Shown: positions 1 to 9,835, counted from the stretch's first letter. The stretch: DNA of 64,000 nucleotides from Paraburkholderia elongata (GCF_013177735.1 NZ_WOEZ01000032.1:109632-173631), one strand, 5' to 3'. Notes: generated by a model from the letters alone, not told the origin. A program made the numbers and translations.

Positions 1-2413
1 TGCGGCGGTCCTGGGTGGCGTGATAGCGGGTCTTGAAGAGCCACGAATACGTCGACAGACGCACTTCGCGGCTCGCGTTTTGCATCTGGTCGAGCGTCGC
101 ATCGGGATGGGTGCGCAGATAGTTGAGAGTCCACAGTTCCAGCGGATGCACGCTCGAGATGTAGCCACGGTCGTTCAGATTGAAGCGGTCGATCGCATAC
201 TTGTCGTACAGATTCGCCAGATCCTCATCGTCCGTCACGGAGGCAGCCGGCGTGTTCTTCAACGCGGCACGCATCTTCGCGTTGAACCACGCATTCGATT
301 CGTCCGGTGCCACACTGCGCAACACCGTCGCCACTTTAGGCGGCGATTTGCGCACGCCGAGCAGCAGCAAAGCCAGTTGCTGATCGGGCGTTTTGCCGTG
401 GTACTTCGTGTAGAAACGATTCATGTACACGCGGCTTTCCTGATCTGCGAAACGCGTGAGATACATCTTGCGGATCGCCGGATCGCCCAGCCATTGCGAT
501 GACGGCCCGGTGGTCTGCACCATCTCATAGTGGACGATATCGCGCATCAGCCGCACGAACACCAGATTCACCGAATGCTGGAATGCGCGGTGCACGGTGA
601 GAATGCGACTGTTGTCGTCGGAGTCGAAATTGTTGAAGCTCTGCGCGCCGCCGCCCGTATAAAACGTTTCGCCCGGACTCGCCGAGTATTTGCGTTCCAC
701 GGCCGCATCAAGCATGGCTTGCAGCGAGCGGTCCGAGGTATGCACCAGATAGTCGAGCGCCCAGCGCGTGAGCTGATCATTCGGATCGGGCTTCACGGCT
801 TTCAGCTCCGCTGTGCTCAGCGGGGCATAACGCGTATGCAGGTCGGAAACGATCTGCAAATACGTCACCACGGTACGCATTTTCGCGGTCGAACCGAGAT
901 TCAGCCGGGCGCCGGAGTTGATGTCGAATGGCTGGTTGACGCTATCGGTTTGCACCCGCACGAGGTTCGCGCCGTCGCGCCGTTCGAACAGCGTGAAGCT
1001 ATAGGCGATTTTCGACGGGTCGTCGGAAGCGCGCAGCATTTCATAGCCGACGATCCCGGCGGCTTTCGCGCCGTCGCGCGTCGCGGCGGCGGCGAGGCGT
1101 TCACTCACGGCCTGCTGCACGGCGTTGTTGAGCGTGCCTGTCGCCTGCAAGTCGAGCCGGTCGAGTTCATAGAAACTCGGAATGCCGAGCGCCGTCAACA
1201 GATGCGAGCGCATCGACGTCACGGCCTTGCGCGACACGAACGAGTCCGCGTTCTGCGTATCGTTCGGTCCGTGGCGCAGATCCACTTGCGCGGACAGCGC
1301 GGCATCACGCAGCGCAATCGGTATGACACCACCGTTCGCCAGCAACCGTATATAGCTATCCGTCAGACGTTCGAGTTCGGCATAGCCGTGACGCAGGAAA
1401 TACGACGGCGCGCGCTGCGCGATCATCAGCGAAAGTACCTGGCGAAACGCGACGCTCTGCTCGGCAAGATTCTCTTCTGTCGACGGTGCTTTGAGAATGC
1501 GGTTGACGTCGTTGAAATCGCAACCGTACCAGGCGGCCAGACCGTCGCCAATCCCGTTGATTTCGCCGATACCCGGTTGCGCGGCCAGTGGCACCGAGTT
1601 GAGATAGTGGACGACGATCTGCTGGCGCGCGGGCATGGTCTGCGGGCCATTCAGATAAGCGCGTACCGAGGCCGATGCGATTTGCCGCAATTTCTCCGGC
1701 GGCGTTGCCGTGCGCCCCCCCGCGGAGTGGCGGAACTTCTCGATTTGCGTAGCAAGCGTGCTGCCGCCCGGCGTCGCCTGATGCCGGTCGAACACGCGCG
1801 CGCCCTGGTCGACTAGCGCGCGGCTAAAGCGCCCCCAGTCGATCGCCGGATTGCGGTTCGGCTGATCCGGATCGAGCAGATAGCGGTCTTCGATAAACAG
1901 CAGCGAATTGACGACAAGCGGCGGGACCGAATCGAAGCTGTCATAAACGCGGCCCGGAAACTGTGCACCAAAGAGCGGCGTGCCGGTACCGTCGAAGAGT
2001 TGCAGCCCCGCCTGATCTTTTTCGGCGTAGGGAATAAATAGACCGTTATCGGCCAGCGACAGCATCCGCTCGGAATCACGCGACTGTGCGCTGATTTCAA
2101 ACCCGCGTTGCAGCAATCGCTGCTGGAACGACGGCAGCAACGCGTAGCCGAGGCGGCTGTCGTAGGGGCCTTTGTCTGACTGAGGGAATCGGATGGAATG
2201 ACTTGGACCGTCGTCGACGGAAAAACCCACGTCGCGTGTAAGTTCGGAGAGATAGCGTGCCTGCAGTCGAGACGTTTCGATCTCGACCTGGATAAAGCGG
2301 GCCGCCAAAGCCAGCGCGAGCAGAAATGCCGCTACCAGGCCCCATTTGAGCCACTTCCTTACGGACGCCGTGCCTGTCGCGCGAAGCGGTAACCGAACCA
2401 GTGGCCGATTCAT
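1..2413 (-). CDS. Class A penicillin-binding protein (transglycosylase family 51), C-terminus cut by window edge
   Basis: A bifunctional-type peptidoglycan synthase anchored in the inner membrane; 804 residues are visible and the frame is still open at base 1. After a basic start comes one hydrophobic segment (about residues 24-42). A glycosyltransferase-51 region carries FIEDR near residue 174 and GGSTLATQ near 216. A transpeptidase-like region carries the S-x-x-K box GSTAKMRT (Ser508, Lys511) and an SVN box at about 614-616. I do not see a clear KTG box in the visible part. The ATG at 2413 has GGGGAG six to eight bases upstream. Long open frames on the opposite strand here are shadows. What is seen: GT51 plus S-x-x-K and S-x-N motifs. 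Inferred: polymerase and cross-linking activity. Confidence 0.85.
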   Translation of the reverse strand, partial: MNRPLVRLPLRATGTASVRKWLKWGLVAAFLLALALAARFIQVEIETSRLQARYLSELTRDVGFSVDDGPSHSIRFPQSDKGPYDSRLGYALLPSFQQRLLQRGFEISAQSRDSERMLSLADNGLFIPYAEKDQAGLQLFDGTGTPLFGAQFPGRVYDSFDSVPPLVVNSLLFIEDRYLLDPDQPNRNPAIDWGRFSRALVDQGARVFDRHQATPGGSTLATQIEKFRHSAGGRTATPPEKLRQIASASVRAYLNGPQTMPARQQIVVHYLNSVPLAAQPGIGEINGIGDGLAAWYGCDFNDVNRILKAPSTEENLAEQSVAFRQVLSLMIAQRAPSYFLRHGYAELERLTDSYIRLLANGGVIPIALRDAALSAQVDLRHGPNDTQNADSFVSRKAVTSMRSHLLTALGIPSFYELDRLDLQATGTLNNAVQQAVSERLAAAATRDGAKAAGIVGYEMLRASDDPSKIAYSFTLFERRDGANLVRVQTDSVNQPFDINSGARLNLGSTAKMRTVVTYLQIVSDLHTRYAPLSTAELKAVKPDPNDQLTRWALDYLVHTSDRSLQAMLDAAVERKYSASPGETFYTGGGAQSFNNFDSDDNSRILTVHRAFQHSVNLVFVRLMRDIVHYEMVQTTGPSSQWLGDPAIRKMYLTRFADQESRVYMNRFYTKYHGKTPDQQLALLLLGVRKSPPKVATVLRSVAPDESNAWFNAKMRAALKNTPAASVTDDEDLANLYDKYAIDRFNLNDRGYISSVHPLELWTLNYLRTHPDATLDQMQNASREVRLSTYSWLFKTRYHATQDRR

Positions 2414-2595
2414 GGCTGCTCTCCCCGAGCGTGCGCCATGCTCTTGATTCTGGCGCACCTTCAATCAAGTGTAGCGCGGAAAACGAGCATGCATTCGGTT
2501 CGGATTTACCCGAGAGTGTCGTCGCCGCAACACCCCTTCGCAAGACATGGCGGCGCGCCGCTTGGCGTGAGATATTGAACGTCTGTCTTGAGTCG

Positions 2596-2621
2596 AAAAA
2601 CCGCTGTTTCAAGCGGTTTTT
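2596..2621 (-). terminator. Rho-independent terminator of the LysR gene
   Basis: Perfect inverted repeat AAAAACCGCT / AGCGGTTTTT with a six-base loop. It overlaps the last codons of the LysR-type gene and leaves a T-run on the minus strand, so it should end that transcript before the penicillin-binding protein gene. Confidence 0.75.
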
Positions 2622-3580
2622 TGCTTCTGCATCACCTGATCCACGACCTGCCCCGATTTTCGTCCTCGCAACAACTCGATGAATTGCTCGGCCGGCGGCG
2701 ACAGCACGCCGCCTTTGCGCGTCACAATGCCGAAGGTTTGCGAAGGCGACTTCAGTTTGACCGGCACGAAGCGCAACATTTTCTGCCGCACGAACAACTC
2801 CGCGATCGCGGTCGGTAAGAGTGACGCCAGATCGGCACTGCTTTGCAGTAACGCGACTGTCACAAAGGTGGAAGCGGTCGAGATCGGGTTGTCCGGCATG
2901 TCGAGTCCAGCCAGATCCATCTCCCGTTCGAGTAACGCGTGCAACGGCATATGCGAGGGATACATCACCCAGCGGTGGCCTGCCAGGTCACGCAGTTTCA
3001 ATTCCTTCCTGGGCAATGGCGGATGGCCATAACCCACCACCACGGATAACGGCTCGTCTCCGAGCGGACGATAGTGATATTTCGACGGATCGGCGGCGAC
3101 TGCCGCACGGCCGATCACCAGATCGAGCCGGCCTTCGTCGAGTTGCAGCAGCATGCGCGCGCTCGTGTCTTCCACCACTTCGATCGATAGTCCTGGATGC
3201 CCGGCATGCAGATCATTCAGTGCCGGCACGACACACTCGGGAATCGCGCCCATGATCGCCCCGATCGCGAGACGCCCGCCACGCCCCGAACGGATCTCGG
3301 CGACGTCCTGGCATAACGCGGTGAGATCCGTCGCCAGGAGCCGCGCGTAGCGGATCACGCAGTGGCCGAGCTCGTTCGGAATCATGCCGCTCTTTGAGCG
3401 CTCGAAGAGCGGCGCCTCGAACATCGACTCCAGTTCCTGTAACGCCTTGCTGGCGGCCGACTGCGTCATCGACATCGCGCCGGCTGCTTTGTGCAGCGAC
3501 GTGTGGTCGTCGAGCGCGATCAGCAATTGCAGTTGCTTCATGCGCAGTCTCGACAGCAGAACGTTCAGGGTGTCTTTCAT
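2609..3580 (-). CDS. LysR-type transcriptional regulator (GbpR/CbbR-like)
   Basis: A 323-residue DNA-binding regulator of usual LysR length. The N-terminal winged helix reads MKQLQLLIALDDHTSLHKAA, then a recognition region with SQSAASKALQELE-like spacing, followed by a two-lobed effector-binding domain. The frame opens further upstream, but the start at 3580 (MKDTLNV) matches family length and alignment. It is transcribed divergently from the DHDPS-family gene at 3749 with 168 bases between them, so control of that gene and the following flavoenzyme is the natural inference. The effector is not recognisable from sequence. Confidence 0.85.
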   Translation of the reverse strand: MKDTLNVLLSRLRMKQLQLLIALDDHTSLHKAAGAMSMTQSAASKALQELESMFEAPLFERSKSGMIPNELGHCVIRYARLLATDLTALCQDVAEIRSGRGGRLAIGAIMGAIPECVVPALNDLHAGHPGLSIEVVEDTSARMLLQLDEGRLDLVIGRAAVAADPSKYHYRPLGDEPLSVVVGYGHPPLPRKELKLRDLAGHRWVMYPSHMPLHALLEREMDLAGLDMPDNPISTASTFVTVALLQSSADLASLLPTAIAELFVRQKMLRFVPVKLKSPSQTFGIVTRKGGVLSPPAEQFIELLRGRKSGQVVDQVMQKQKTA

Positions 3581-3748
3581 GGCATGCCTGGAAGCTGCGG
3601 GGTGAGTCGCAAAAGCGATCACAAGATGGAAACAATTCAATATACCCGCCACGCACGCGGCCGTATAGTCAACGGCGGAGACATTCAAAAACCCACGCCT
3701 AATCACCGCATCACGTCATCACCTCACCTCAGCACAACGCCCATCACC

Positions 3749-4681
3749 ATGCCCCAAACACACAACCCTGCTCCCTTGCGCGGCGTGTTCCCCGTCGCAC
3801 CGACCATCTTCGACGAGGCCGGCCGTCTCGACCTGGAAGGCCAGAAACGCTGCATCGATTTCATGATCGACGCGGGTTCCAACGGCCTGTGCATTCTGGC
3901 GAACTTCTCCGAGCAGTTCGCGCTGTCCGACGACGAGCGCAACACGCTGATGCACCTGGTGCTCGAACACGTCGCCGGCCGCGTGCCGGTGATCGTCACG
4001 ACCACGCATTTCAGCTCGCGCCTGTGCGCTGAACGCAGCCGCAGCGCGCAGGCTGCAGGCGCCGCGATGGTGATGATCATGCCGCCCTATCACGGCGCAA
4101 CGATCCGCATTGGCGAGCGCGGCATCCATGAGTTCTATCGCACGGTGTCCGATGCAATCGGGATTCCGATCATGATCCAGGACGCGCCGGTCAGCGGCAC
4201 GGCCTTGTCCGCGCCGTTTCTCGCGCGCATGGCGCGTGAACTGCAGAACGTGTCGTACTTCAAGATCGAAGTGCCGCAGGCGGCGAACAAGCTGCGCGAG
4301 CTGATCGAACTGGGCGGCGACGCCGTCGTGGGTCCATGGGATGGAGAAGAAGCGATCACGCTGATGGCCGATCTCGATGCGGGCGCAACCGGTTCGATGA
4401 CCGGCGGCGGCTACGCGGACGGCATCCGCTTGATCTTCGACGCCTATGCGGCCGGCGACACCGAAGCGGCCGCCGCCCACTATCAGGAATGGCTGCCGCT
4501 CATCAACTACGAGAACCGCCAGGGCGGCCTCGCGTCGTGCAAGGCTTTGATGAAAGAAGGCGGGGTGATTCGATCGGACGCGGTGCGCCATCCGTTGCCG
4601 CCGATGCATCCGGCCACGCGCGCGGGCTTGCTGAAAGTCGCGCGGCGGCTCGATCCGTTGGTGTTGCGGTGGGGCGTTTGA
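3749..4681 (+). CDS. Dihydrodipicolinate synthase/N-acetylneuraminate lyase family protein
   Basis: A 310-residue TIM-barrel Schiff-base aldolase or dehydratase of the DapA/NanA superfamily, probably cytosolic. Seen: the opening GVFPVAPTIFDEAGRLD, the barrel segment ending VSYFKIEVPQ with the Schiff-base lysine candidate, and a GATGSMTGGG-type loop. It is unlikely to be biosynthetic DapA because it lies in a catabolic setting, next to a divergent LysR regulator and before an amine/amino-acid oxidase-like flavoenzyme. A sugar-acid or hydroxy-amino-acid derivative is a plausible substrate (inference). The start at MPQTHN was chosen because upstream in-frame sequence is low-quality and overlaps the promoter region. 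Confidence 0.8.
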   Translation: MPQTHNPAPLRGVFPVAPTIFDEAGRLDLEGQKRCIDFMIDAGSNGLCILANFSEQFALSDDERNTLMHLVLEHVAGRVPVIVTTTHFSSRLCAERSRSAQAAGAAMVMIMPPYHGATIRIGERGIHEFYRTVSDAIGIPIMIQDAPVSGTALSAPFLARMARELQNVSYFKIEVPQAANKLRELIELGGDAVVGPWDGEEAITLMADLDAGATGSMTGGGYADGIRLIFDAYAAGDTEAAAAHYQEWLPLINYENRQGGLASCKALMKEGGVIRSDAVRHPLPPMHPATRAGLLKVARRLDPLVLRWGV

Positions 4682-4718
4682 GTTCGACCGGCCGCTTATC
4701 AGATGAGACGAGGCTGGC

Positions 4719-4753
4719 AAGGCCGGCATTCGCTACGCGTGGATACCGGCCTT
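4719..4753 (+). terminator. Possible terminator hairpin after the DHDPS-family gene
   Basis: Inverted repeat AAGGCCGG / CCGGCCTT with a 19-base loop, followed by CTGTTT. It lies 38 bases after the stop codon. The poor T-run makes it a weaker candidate. Confidence 0.45.
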
Positions 4754-4829
4754 CTGTTTAACCGCCCCGAAGTGCAAGCATTGTCAGATGGCTGGACGTG
4801 AGCGCAACATTCCCGCTACCCTTAAGCCT

Positions 4830-6131
4830 ATGCAAAGCTTTTATGAAGCCACTGTCGCCCGCTCTCCCGGGCACTCGTCCGCTTACGCGCCGCTAACTGG
4901 CCGGCGCAGCGTCAACGTCTGCATCATTGGCGGCGGCCTCGCGGGTTTGTCCACGGCCTTGGGACTCGCCGAACGGGGCGTCGCCGACGTCGCCGTGCTC
5001 GAAGCCGAGCAGGTGGGCTTCGGCGCCTCCGGCCGCAACGGCGGCTTCGTGTTCGGCGGCTACAGCCTCGATTGCGCGGATCTGCTGAAAACCCTCGGGC
5101 CGGCCCGCGCGCGCGAACTCTATGCGCTGACCACCGACGCCGTCGATCTGATGAGGAAGCGTATCCAGCGCTACCGCATCGATTGCGATGTAACCGACGC
5201 CGGCGTGATCCTCGCCAACTGGTTCGACGAACCGGCAAGGCTCGACACGCAGCGGCGCTTGATGCGAGATTCGTTCGGTGTCGAATGGGAACCCGTGGCG
5301 GCCGCGGCGCTCGCTTCACAATTGAAGACGAGCCGTTATCACGGCGGCCTGTTCGAGCGCAACGCGTTCCACTTTCATCCGCTGAAATATGTGCTCGGCG
5401 TCGCTGGCGCCGCGGCCAACGCGGGCGTGCAGATTCATGAGAAGTCGCCCGTCGTGCGCCTGCAGCCTGAAGGCTCCGGTTTCGTGGTGCATACGCCGCA
5501 CGGCGCGCTCGAGGCACACCACGTGGTGATGGCCGGCGGCGGCTATGCGCACAACGTCTATGCGCGGGTCGAGCGCGCGGTGCTGCCGATCGCCACCTAC
5601 GTGATGGCCACCGAACCGCTCGGCGCACGCCTGAAAGACGCGATGGACACCCGCGCCGCGGTCTACGACACCCGCTTCGCCTTCGACTATTACCGCCCGC
5701 TGCCCGACACGCGCATCCTGTGGGGCGGCCGCATCTCGGTGCGCGACCGCGCCCCCGATATCATCGCGCGGTTATTGCGGCGTGATCTGCTGAAGGTCTA
5801 TCCGCAACTGCACGACGTGCGTATCGAGTACGCCTGGGGCGGCCTGATGAGCTACGCGCGGCACAAGATGCCGCAAATCGGCCGCAGCACGGACGGCGTC
5901 TGGTACGCGGTCGGCTTCGGCGGCCACGGCATGGCGCCGACCACCGTCTCCGGCGAATTGCTGGCGGCGGCCATCTCCGGCGAACGGCCGGTGCCCGACG
6001 CGTTCGCGGCCTTCGGCCTGACGCCCACCTATGGCGCGCTCGGTCTCGCAGCCGCGCAACTCACCTACACCGCCATGCAGACACGCGATGCACTGGCCGC
6101 CCGGCGCACCTCGACCCGGTCGACGCCGTGA
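4830..6131 (+). CDS. FAD-dependent oxidoreductase (DadA/PuuB family)
   Basis: A 433-residue flavoprotein that should oxidise an amine or amino-acid C-N bond. The N-terminus holds the dinucleotide fold VCIIGGGLAGLSTALGLAERG-type motif (about residues 30-50). A second conserved block, AWGGLMSYARHKMPQIG, is near residue 345, followed by the C-terminal GFGGHGMAPTT flavin-binding segment. This pattern resembles gamma-glutamylputrescine oxidase and D-amino-acid dehydrogenase relatives. The frame is open to 4788; MQSFYEA at 4830 fits homologous N-termini better, but neither start has a strong ribosome site. It follows the DHDPS-family gene on the same strand by 148 bases with a possible hairpin between, so co-transcription is uncertain. 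Confidence 0.8.
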   Translation: MQSFYEATVARSPGHSSAYAPLTGRRSVNVCIIGGGLAGLSTALGLAERGVADVAVLEAEQVGFGASGRNGGFVFGGYSLDCADLLKTLGPARARELYALTTDAVDLMRKRIQRYRIDCDVTDAGVILANWFDEPARLDTQRRLMRDSFGVEWEPVAAAALASQLKTSRYHGGLFERNAFHFHPLKYVLGVAGAAANAGVQIHEKSPVVRLQPEGSGFVVHTPHGALEAHHVVMAGGGYAHNVYARVERAVLPIATYVMATEPLGARLKDAMDTRAAVYDTRFAFDYYRPLPDTRILWGGRISVRDRAPDIIARLLRRDLLKVYPQLHDVRIEYAWGGLMSYARHKMPQIGRSTDGVWYAVGFGGHGMAPTTVSGELLAAAISGERPVPDAFAAFGLTPTYGALGLAAAQLTYTAMQTRDALAARRTSTRSTP

Positions 6132-6249
6132 CTCTATTCAGTACGCAGTTCGATACGCGATTCAATACGCGGCCGCTTATGCCCAAGACCCGCTCCAGAG
6201 GCCAGTTTCGCCATGCTAGAATGCGCCGTCACTGCCGCTCGAATACACA

Positions 6250-6945
6250 ATGAAAAAGGGAAGCAAGGCCGCCGAGCCTGATACCAACGGCATCGCGTCC
6301 GGCGCCCCGCGTGCCGACGCCCGACGCAAGTACGATCCCGAACAGACGAAGCGCAACATTCTCGACGTCGCGACCCAGGAGTTCTCCGCGATGGGGTTGA
6401 CCGGTGCGCGCGTCGACGCGATCGCGGAGCGCACGAACACCACCAAGCGCATGCTGTACTACTACTTCGGCAGCAAGGAAGGGTTGTACCAGGCCGTGCT
6501 GGAAAAAGTGTACGGCGACATTCGCGCGCTCGAACAGGATCTGCACGTCAGCGAACTCGATCCGGTCGAGGGCATGCGCGCGCTGGTCGAGTTCACGTTC
6601 GACTATCACGACCGCCAGCGCGACTTCGTACGCCTCGTGACGATTGAGAACATTCACGGCGCGAAGTACGTCGAGCAGGTGAAGAGCTTCAAAGGCCGCA
6701 ACGTCACCGTCATTCATACGATCGAAGATCTGCTCTCGCGCGGCATCGCGGCGGGACTGTTCCGCAGCGACGTCGACGCGATCGACCTGCACCTGATGAT
6801 CAGCTCGCTGTGCTTTCACCGCGTCGGCAATCGCCATACCTTCGGTACGGCGTTCGGCCGCGATCCGTCGCACCCGCGCCTGCGTGCGCGTCATCGTGCA
6901 ATGATCGTCGACGCCGTGCTGCGTTTCGTGCGCAAGGAAGACTGA
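6250..6945 (+). CDS. TetR family transcriptional regulator
   Basis: A 231-residue regulator. A basic, low-complexity N-terminal tail of about 30 residues precedes a TetR helix-turn-helix (KRNILDVATQEFSAMGL, then VDAIAERTNTTKRMLYYYFGSKEGLY). The all-helical C-terminal part is the ligand-binding and dimer region. It converges on the MFS/quinate genes across a shared terminator, so it may control that cluster or be unrelated; no operator was assigned to it. Short tandem ATTC-xx-TACGC-like repeats lie just upstream (about 6137-6172). Confidence 0.88.
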   Translation: MKKGSKAAEPDTNGIASGAPRADARRKYDPEQTKRNILDVATQEFSAMGLTGARVDAIAERTNTTKRMLYYYFGSKEGLYQAVLEKVYGDIRALEQDLHVSELDPVEGMRALVEFTFDYHDRQRDFVRLVTIENIHGAKYVEQVKSFKGRNVTVIHTIEDLLSRGIAAGLFRSDVDAIDLHLMISSLCFHRVGNRHTFGTAFGRDPSHPRLRARHRAMIVDAVLRFVRKED

Positions 6946-6962
6946 AGCACATCTGAAACGAA

Positions 6963-6997
6963 AGAAGGGGGACGCGGCCTCGCCACGTCCCCCTTCT
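6963..6997. terminator. Bidirectional terminator between tetR and the MFS gene
   Basis: Perfect 12-bp inverted repeat AGAAGGGGGACG / CGTCCCCCTTCT with an 11-base loop, placed between two convergent genes (stops at 6945 and 7046). Confidence 0.75.
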
Positions 6998-7045
6998 CTA
7001 TTCCATCAGGCTATTCGATCGCGCTATTCCATCAAGCCGTGCGGC

Positions 7046-8425
7046 TCAATCCACCAGCACGATCCGCTTGATATCGCCGACGATAAAGATGTACGACAGC
7101 GCGCCGATCAACGCGATCGCGCCGATGAACACCAGCGCACCGACAAACGAGCCGGTTGCCGCGACAATGAAACCCACCACCAGCGGCGTCACGATGCCGG
7201 CAAGATTGGCGGCGAAGTTGAAGATGCCGCCTGTCACGCCGAGCAGGCCATCGGGCGCAATATCCGACACCAGCGTCCAGCCCAGCGCCGCCATCCCCTG
7301 CGCGAAAAACGCCACCGACAGAATCACGATCACCACCACGTTGCTCTCGACATAGTTGGCGAGAATGATCGTCGACGCGAGCAGCAGGCCGGCGATGATC
7401 GGCAGCTTGCGCGCCACGTTCGGCGACTTGCCGCGCCGCAGCAGCCAATCGGAGAAGACGCCGCCGAACATCACGCCGATCGACGCGGCAATGAACGGCA
7501 TGATCGCGAAGAAGCCGATCTTCAGCCATGCCATATGGCGTTCGGTGGCGAGATACGTGGGGAACCAGGTGAGGAAGAACACCAGCGTCGAGTTACCGGC
7601 GAACTGGCCGAGGCAGATGCCGGTCAACTGACGATGCTTGAGCAGACGTCCGATAGTGCGCCATTCGAAGCCGCTCTTTCCGGCTGCAGCCGCTGCCGCC
7701 GGTGCGCCGGAAAGACCGGTGTCCTTCTTCCGGTGCGTCAGACCGCCGCCTGCTTCGATATAGTCGAGCTCCGCCTGATTGGCGGACGGATGATCTTGCG
7801 GCTCGCGATAGAACATCCACCAGATCACGCCGAACACGAGGCCCACGCCGCCCACCGCGTAGAACAGCGAACGCCAGCCGAACGCGCCCATCAGCATGAA
7901 CAGGAACGGGCTGAAAAACGCGAGGCCGATATATTCGCCGACCGTGTAGGTGCCGGTCGCCATCGCGCGTTCGCTCTGCGGAAACCATGTGGCAACCACG
8001 CGGCTATTGGTCGGAAAGCACGGCGCTTCCGACACGCCGAGGCCGAGCCGGAACACGAACAATGCGCCGATGCCATGCACGAGCCCTTGCGCCAGCGTGC
8101 ACAGCGACCAGAACGTCATCGACAGGAAATACGTGAGCTTGCTGCCGAAGCGGTCGAGAAAGAGGCCGCCCGGAATCTGCGAGGCCACGTAGCTCCACGA
8201 GAACACGGAGAACAGCAGCCCCATGAGCGCGGCGTTGATGCCGAGCTCCTTGGTCAGTTGCGGCGCCGCGATGCCGAGCACCGTGCGGTCCAGATAGTTG
8301 ATCATCGTGCCGACCGCTAGCAGCGAGAGAATCTGGTAACGGGCTTTCGAGCGGCGCGCGGTGCTTGCCGTGGCAGCCGTTTCGCGTGTCGCGTCGGCGG
8401 GCGTGGATTGAATCGGTTGTGGCAT
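7046..8425 (-). CDS. MFS transporter, anion:cation symporter (ACS) type; probable quinate/shikimate carrier
   Basis: A 459-residue inner-membrane carrier with about 12 hydrophobic segments. The first follows MINYLDRTVLGIAAPQL, the typical ACS opening, and a hydrophilic central loop (FYREPQDHPSANQAELDYIEAGGG) is also characteristic. It lies 46 bases downstream of the quinate/shikimate dehydrogenase gene on the same strand and ends at the shared terminator, so it is the last gene of the aroQ-aroE-carrier operon. Uptake of quinate or shikimate is inferred from this position; sugar acids are the usual substrates of the wider family. Confidence 0.85.
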   Translation of the reverse strand: MPQPIQSTPADATRETAATASTARRSKARYQILSLLAVGTMINYLDRTVLGIAAPQLTKELGINAALMGLLFSVFSWSYVASQIPGGLFLDRFGSKLTYFLSMTFWSLCTLAQGLVHGIGALFVFRLGLGVSEAPCFPTNSRVVATWFPQSERAMATGTYTVGEYIGLAFFSPFLFMLMGAFGWRSLFYAVGGVGLVFGVIWWMFYREPQDHPSANQAELDYIEAGGGLTHRKKDTGLSGAPAAAAAAGKSGFEWRTIGRLLKHRQLTGICLGQFAGNSTLVFFLTWFPTYLATERHMAWLKIGFFAIMPFIAASIGVMFGGVFSDWLLRRGKSPNVARKLPIIAGLLLASTIILANYVESNVVVIVILSVAFFAQGMAALGWTLVSDIAPDGLLGVTGGIFNFAANLAGIVTPLVVGFIVAATGSFVGALVFIGAIALIGALSYIFIVGDIKRIVLVD

Positions 8426-8471
8426 ATCGTTTCTGTCTCCTCGGTCGGGTTACGTACCGGATGTGTATGGC

Positions 8472-9383
8472 TTATGCACTACTGCTGCTGGCCTGACGTT
8501 GCAACAAGGACTGGAAATGCGTGTAAACGCGCTCGGCGTCGGGTTCCAGGCCCGTGAAGATCCGCATCGCGTCGACCGCCTGATACACCGCCATGCCGCC
8601 GCCGCTCAGCGTGCGGCAGCCGAGCGCTTCGGCGGCCTGCAACAGCGCGGTGCGGATCGGGAAATAGACGATGTCCGCTACCCACAAATCGCGGTGCAGC
8701 AATTCGACCGGCAACGGCAAGCCCGGCAATTTCGCCATGCCGGTGGGTGTTGCGTGAATCAGGCCGTTAGCGGCGGCGAGCGATTCGGCCAGCGAGCTGC
8801 CCGCACTGACGGTGGATGCGGGGAAACGCTTCTGCAATTCCACGGCGAGCGATGCGGCGCGCGCGGCGTCCACGTCGAATAGGGTGAGCGTTTGCGCGCC
8901 CATTGTCAGCGCAGCATGCGCGACCGCTGCGCCCGCGCCGCCCGCGCCCAGTTGCACGACGCGTTCCAGCGAAACATCCGGCAAGCCGCGTTGAAACGCG
9001 CGGGCGAAACCCGACCAATCGGTGTTGTGGCCGATCCGTTTGCCGTCCTTGAACAGAACCGTGTTGACCGCGCCGAGTGCGCGCGCGTCGTCGGAGAGTT
9101 CGTCGAGCAGCGGAATCACGGCCTGCTTGCACGGGTACGTAATGTTCAGTCCGTTGTAGCCCATGCGTTCAGCGGCGACGAGCAAATCGGAGAGCGCTGT
9201 GACGTCCAGCTTCAACGCGTCCAGATCGATGCGCCGATACACGTAATGCAGGCCAAGCTTGCTGCCTTCTTCCTCGTGCATCGCGGGGGTGAGCGATCCG
9301 CCGATGCCCGAACCGATCAGACCGACGAGAAACGATTGCGGGCTCGCTTGAGCGTTCGCTTGTGTGTTCGCTTGTGTGTTCAT
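8472..9383 (-). CDS. aroE: Quinate/shikimate dehydrogenase (AroE family)
   Basis: A 303-residue NAD(P)-dependent oxidoreductase that interconverts shikimate and 3-dehydroshikimate, and in catabolic forms quinate and 3-dehydroquinate. Seen: the substrate-binding opening [16 protein letters not shown], the catalytic lysine block [10 protein letters not shown], and the Rossmann motif [13 protein letters not shown]. The N-terminus has tandem [13 protein letters not shown] encoded by a short repeat, not usual in AroE. Its start overlaps the stop of aroQ by four bases (ATGA). That coupling, the MFS neighbour and the divergent 3-dehydroshikimate dehydratase point to a catabolic rather than biosynthetic copy. 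Confidence 0.88.
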   Translation of the reverse strand: MNTQANTQANAQASPQSFLVGLIGSGIGGSLTPAMHEEEGSKLGLHYVYRRIDLDALKLDVTALSDLLVAAERMGYNGLNITYPCKQAVIPLLDELSDDARALGAVNTVLFKDGKRIGHNTDWSGFARAFQRGLPDVSLERVVQLGAGGAGAAVAHAALTMGAQTLTLFDVDAARAASLAVELQKRFPASTVSAGSSLAESLAAANGLIHATPTGMAKLPGLPLPVELLHRDLWVADIVYFPIRTALLQAAEALGCRTLSGGGMAVYQAVDAMRIFTGLEPDAERVYTHFQSLLQRQASSSSA

Positions 9384-9835
9384 TTAGCCGCCCTATTCTT
9401 AAGGATGACCGCCATCCGCTCCAGAGCGAGCACATAACCCTGCGTACCGCAGCCGATGATGATCGCCTCGGCCACCGCCGACACGTACGAGTGATGCCGG
9501 AACGCTTCGCGGCGATGCACGTTTGAAATATGCACCTCGATGACGGGTTTTTCGATCGCAGTGAGCGCGTCGGCAATCGCCACCGAGGTATGCGTGTAAG
9601 CCGCCGGATTGATCACGATGCCGTCGACCTTGGTGCGTGCCGCATGCAGCCAGTCGATGAGTTGGTGTTCTGCATTCGACTGACAGAAGTCGATCGACAG
9701 ATCCAGCCGCTCGCCCGCGTCACGGCAAAGTTGCGCGACGTCGTCGAGTGTTTCCGAGCCATAAATGGCCGGCTCACGCGTGCCGAGCAGGTTGAGATTC
9801 GGTCCGTTGAGGACCAGCACTGATGCAAAACTCAT
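9380..9835 (-). CDS. aroQ: 3-Dehydroquinate dehydratase, type II
   Basis: A 151-residue dodecameric-type dehydroquinase that converts 3-dehydroquinate to 3-dehydroshikimate. The family signatures are complete: [19 protein letters not shown] with the catalytic Arg and Tyr, [16 protein letters not shown], and [12 protein letters not shown]. The longer frame begins 31 codons earlier, but [11 protein letters not shown] is the natural start. It is the first gene of a minus-strand operon with the quinate/shikimate dehydrogenase (4-bp overlap) and faces the dehydroshikimate dehydratase gene across a 320-bp divergent region. Catabolic role inferred from context. Confidence 0.92.
   Translation of the reverse strand: MSFASVLVLNGPNLNLLGTREPAIYGSETLDDVAQLCRDAGERLDLSIDFCQSNAEHQLIDWLHAARTKVDGIVINPAAYTHTSVAIADALTAIEKPVIEVHISNVHRREAFRHHSYVSAVAEAIIIGCGTQGYVLALERMAVILKNRAAK

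Noticed and set aside
530..1816. Open frame of 428 codons on the plus strand
   Set aside because: Antisense to the penicillin-binding protein frame, which has clear GT51 and S-x-x-K motifs.
3719..4729. Open frame of 336 codons on the minus strand
   Set aside because: Antisense to the DHDPS-family gene, which has clear barrel motifs.
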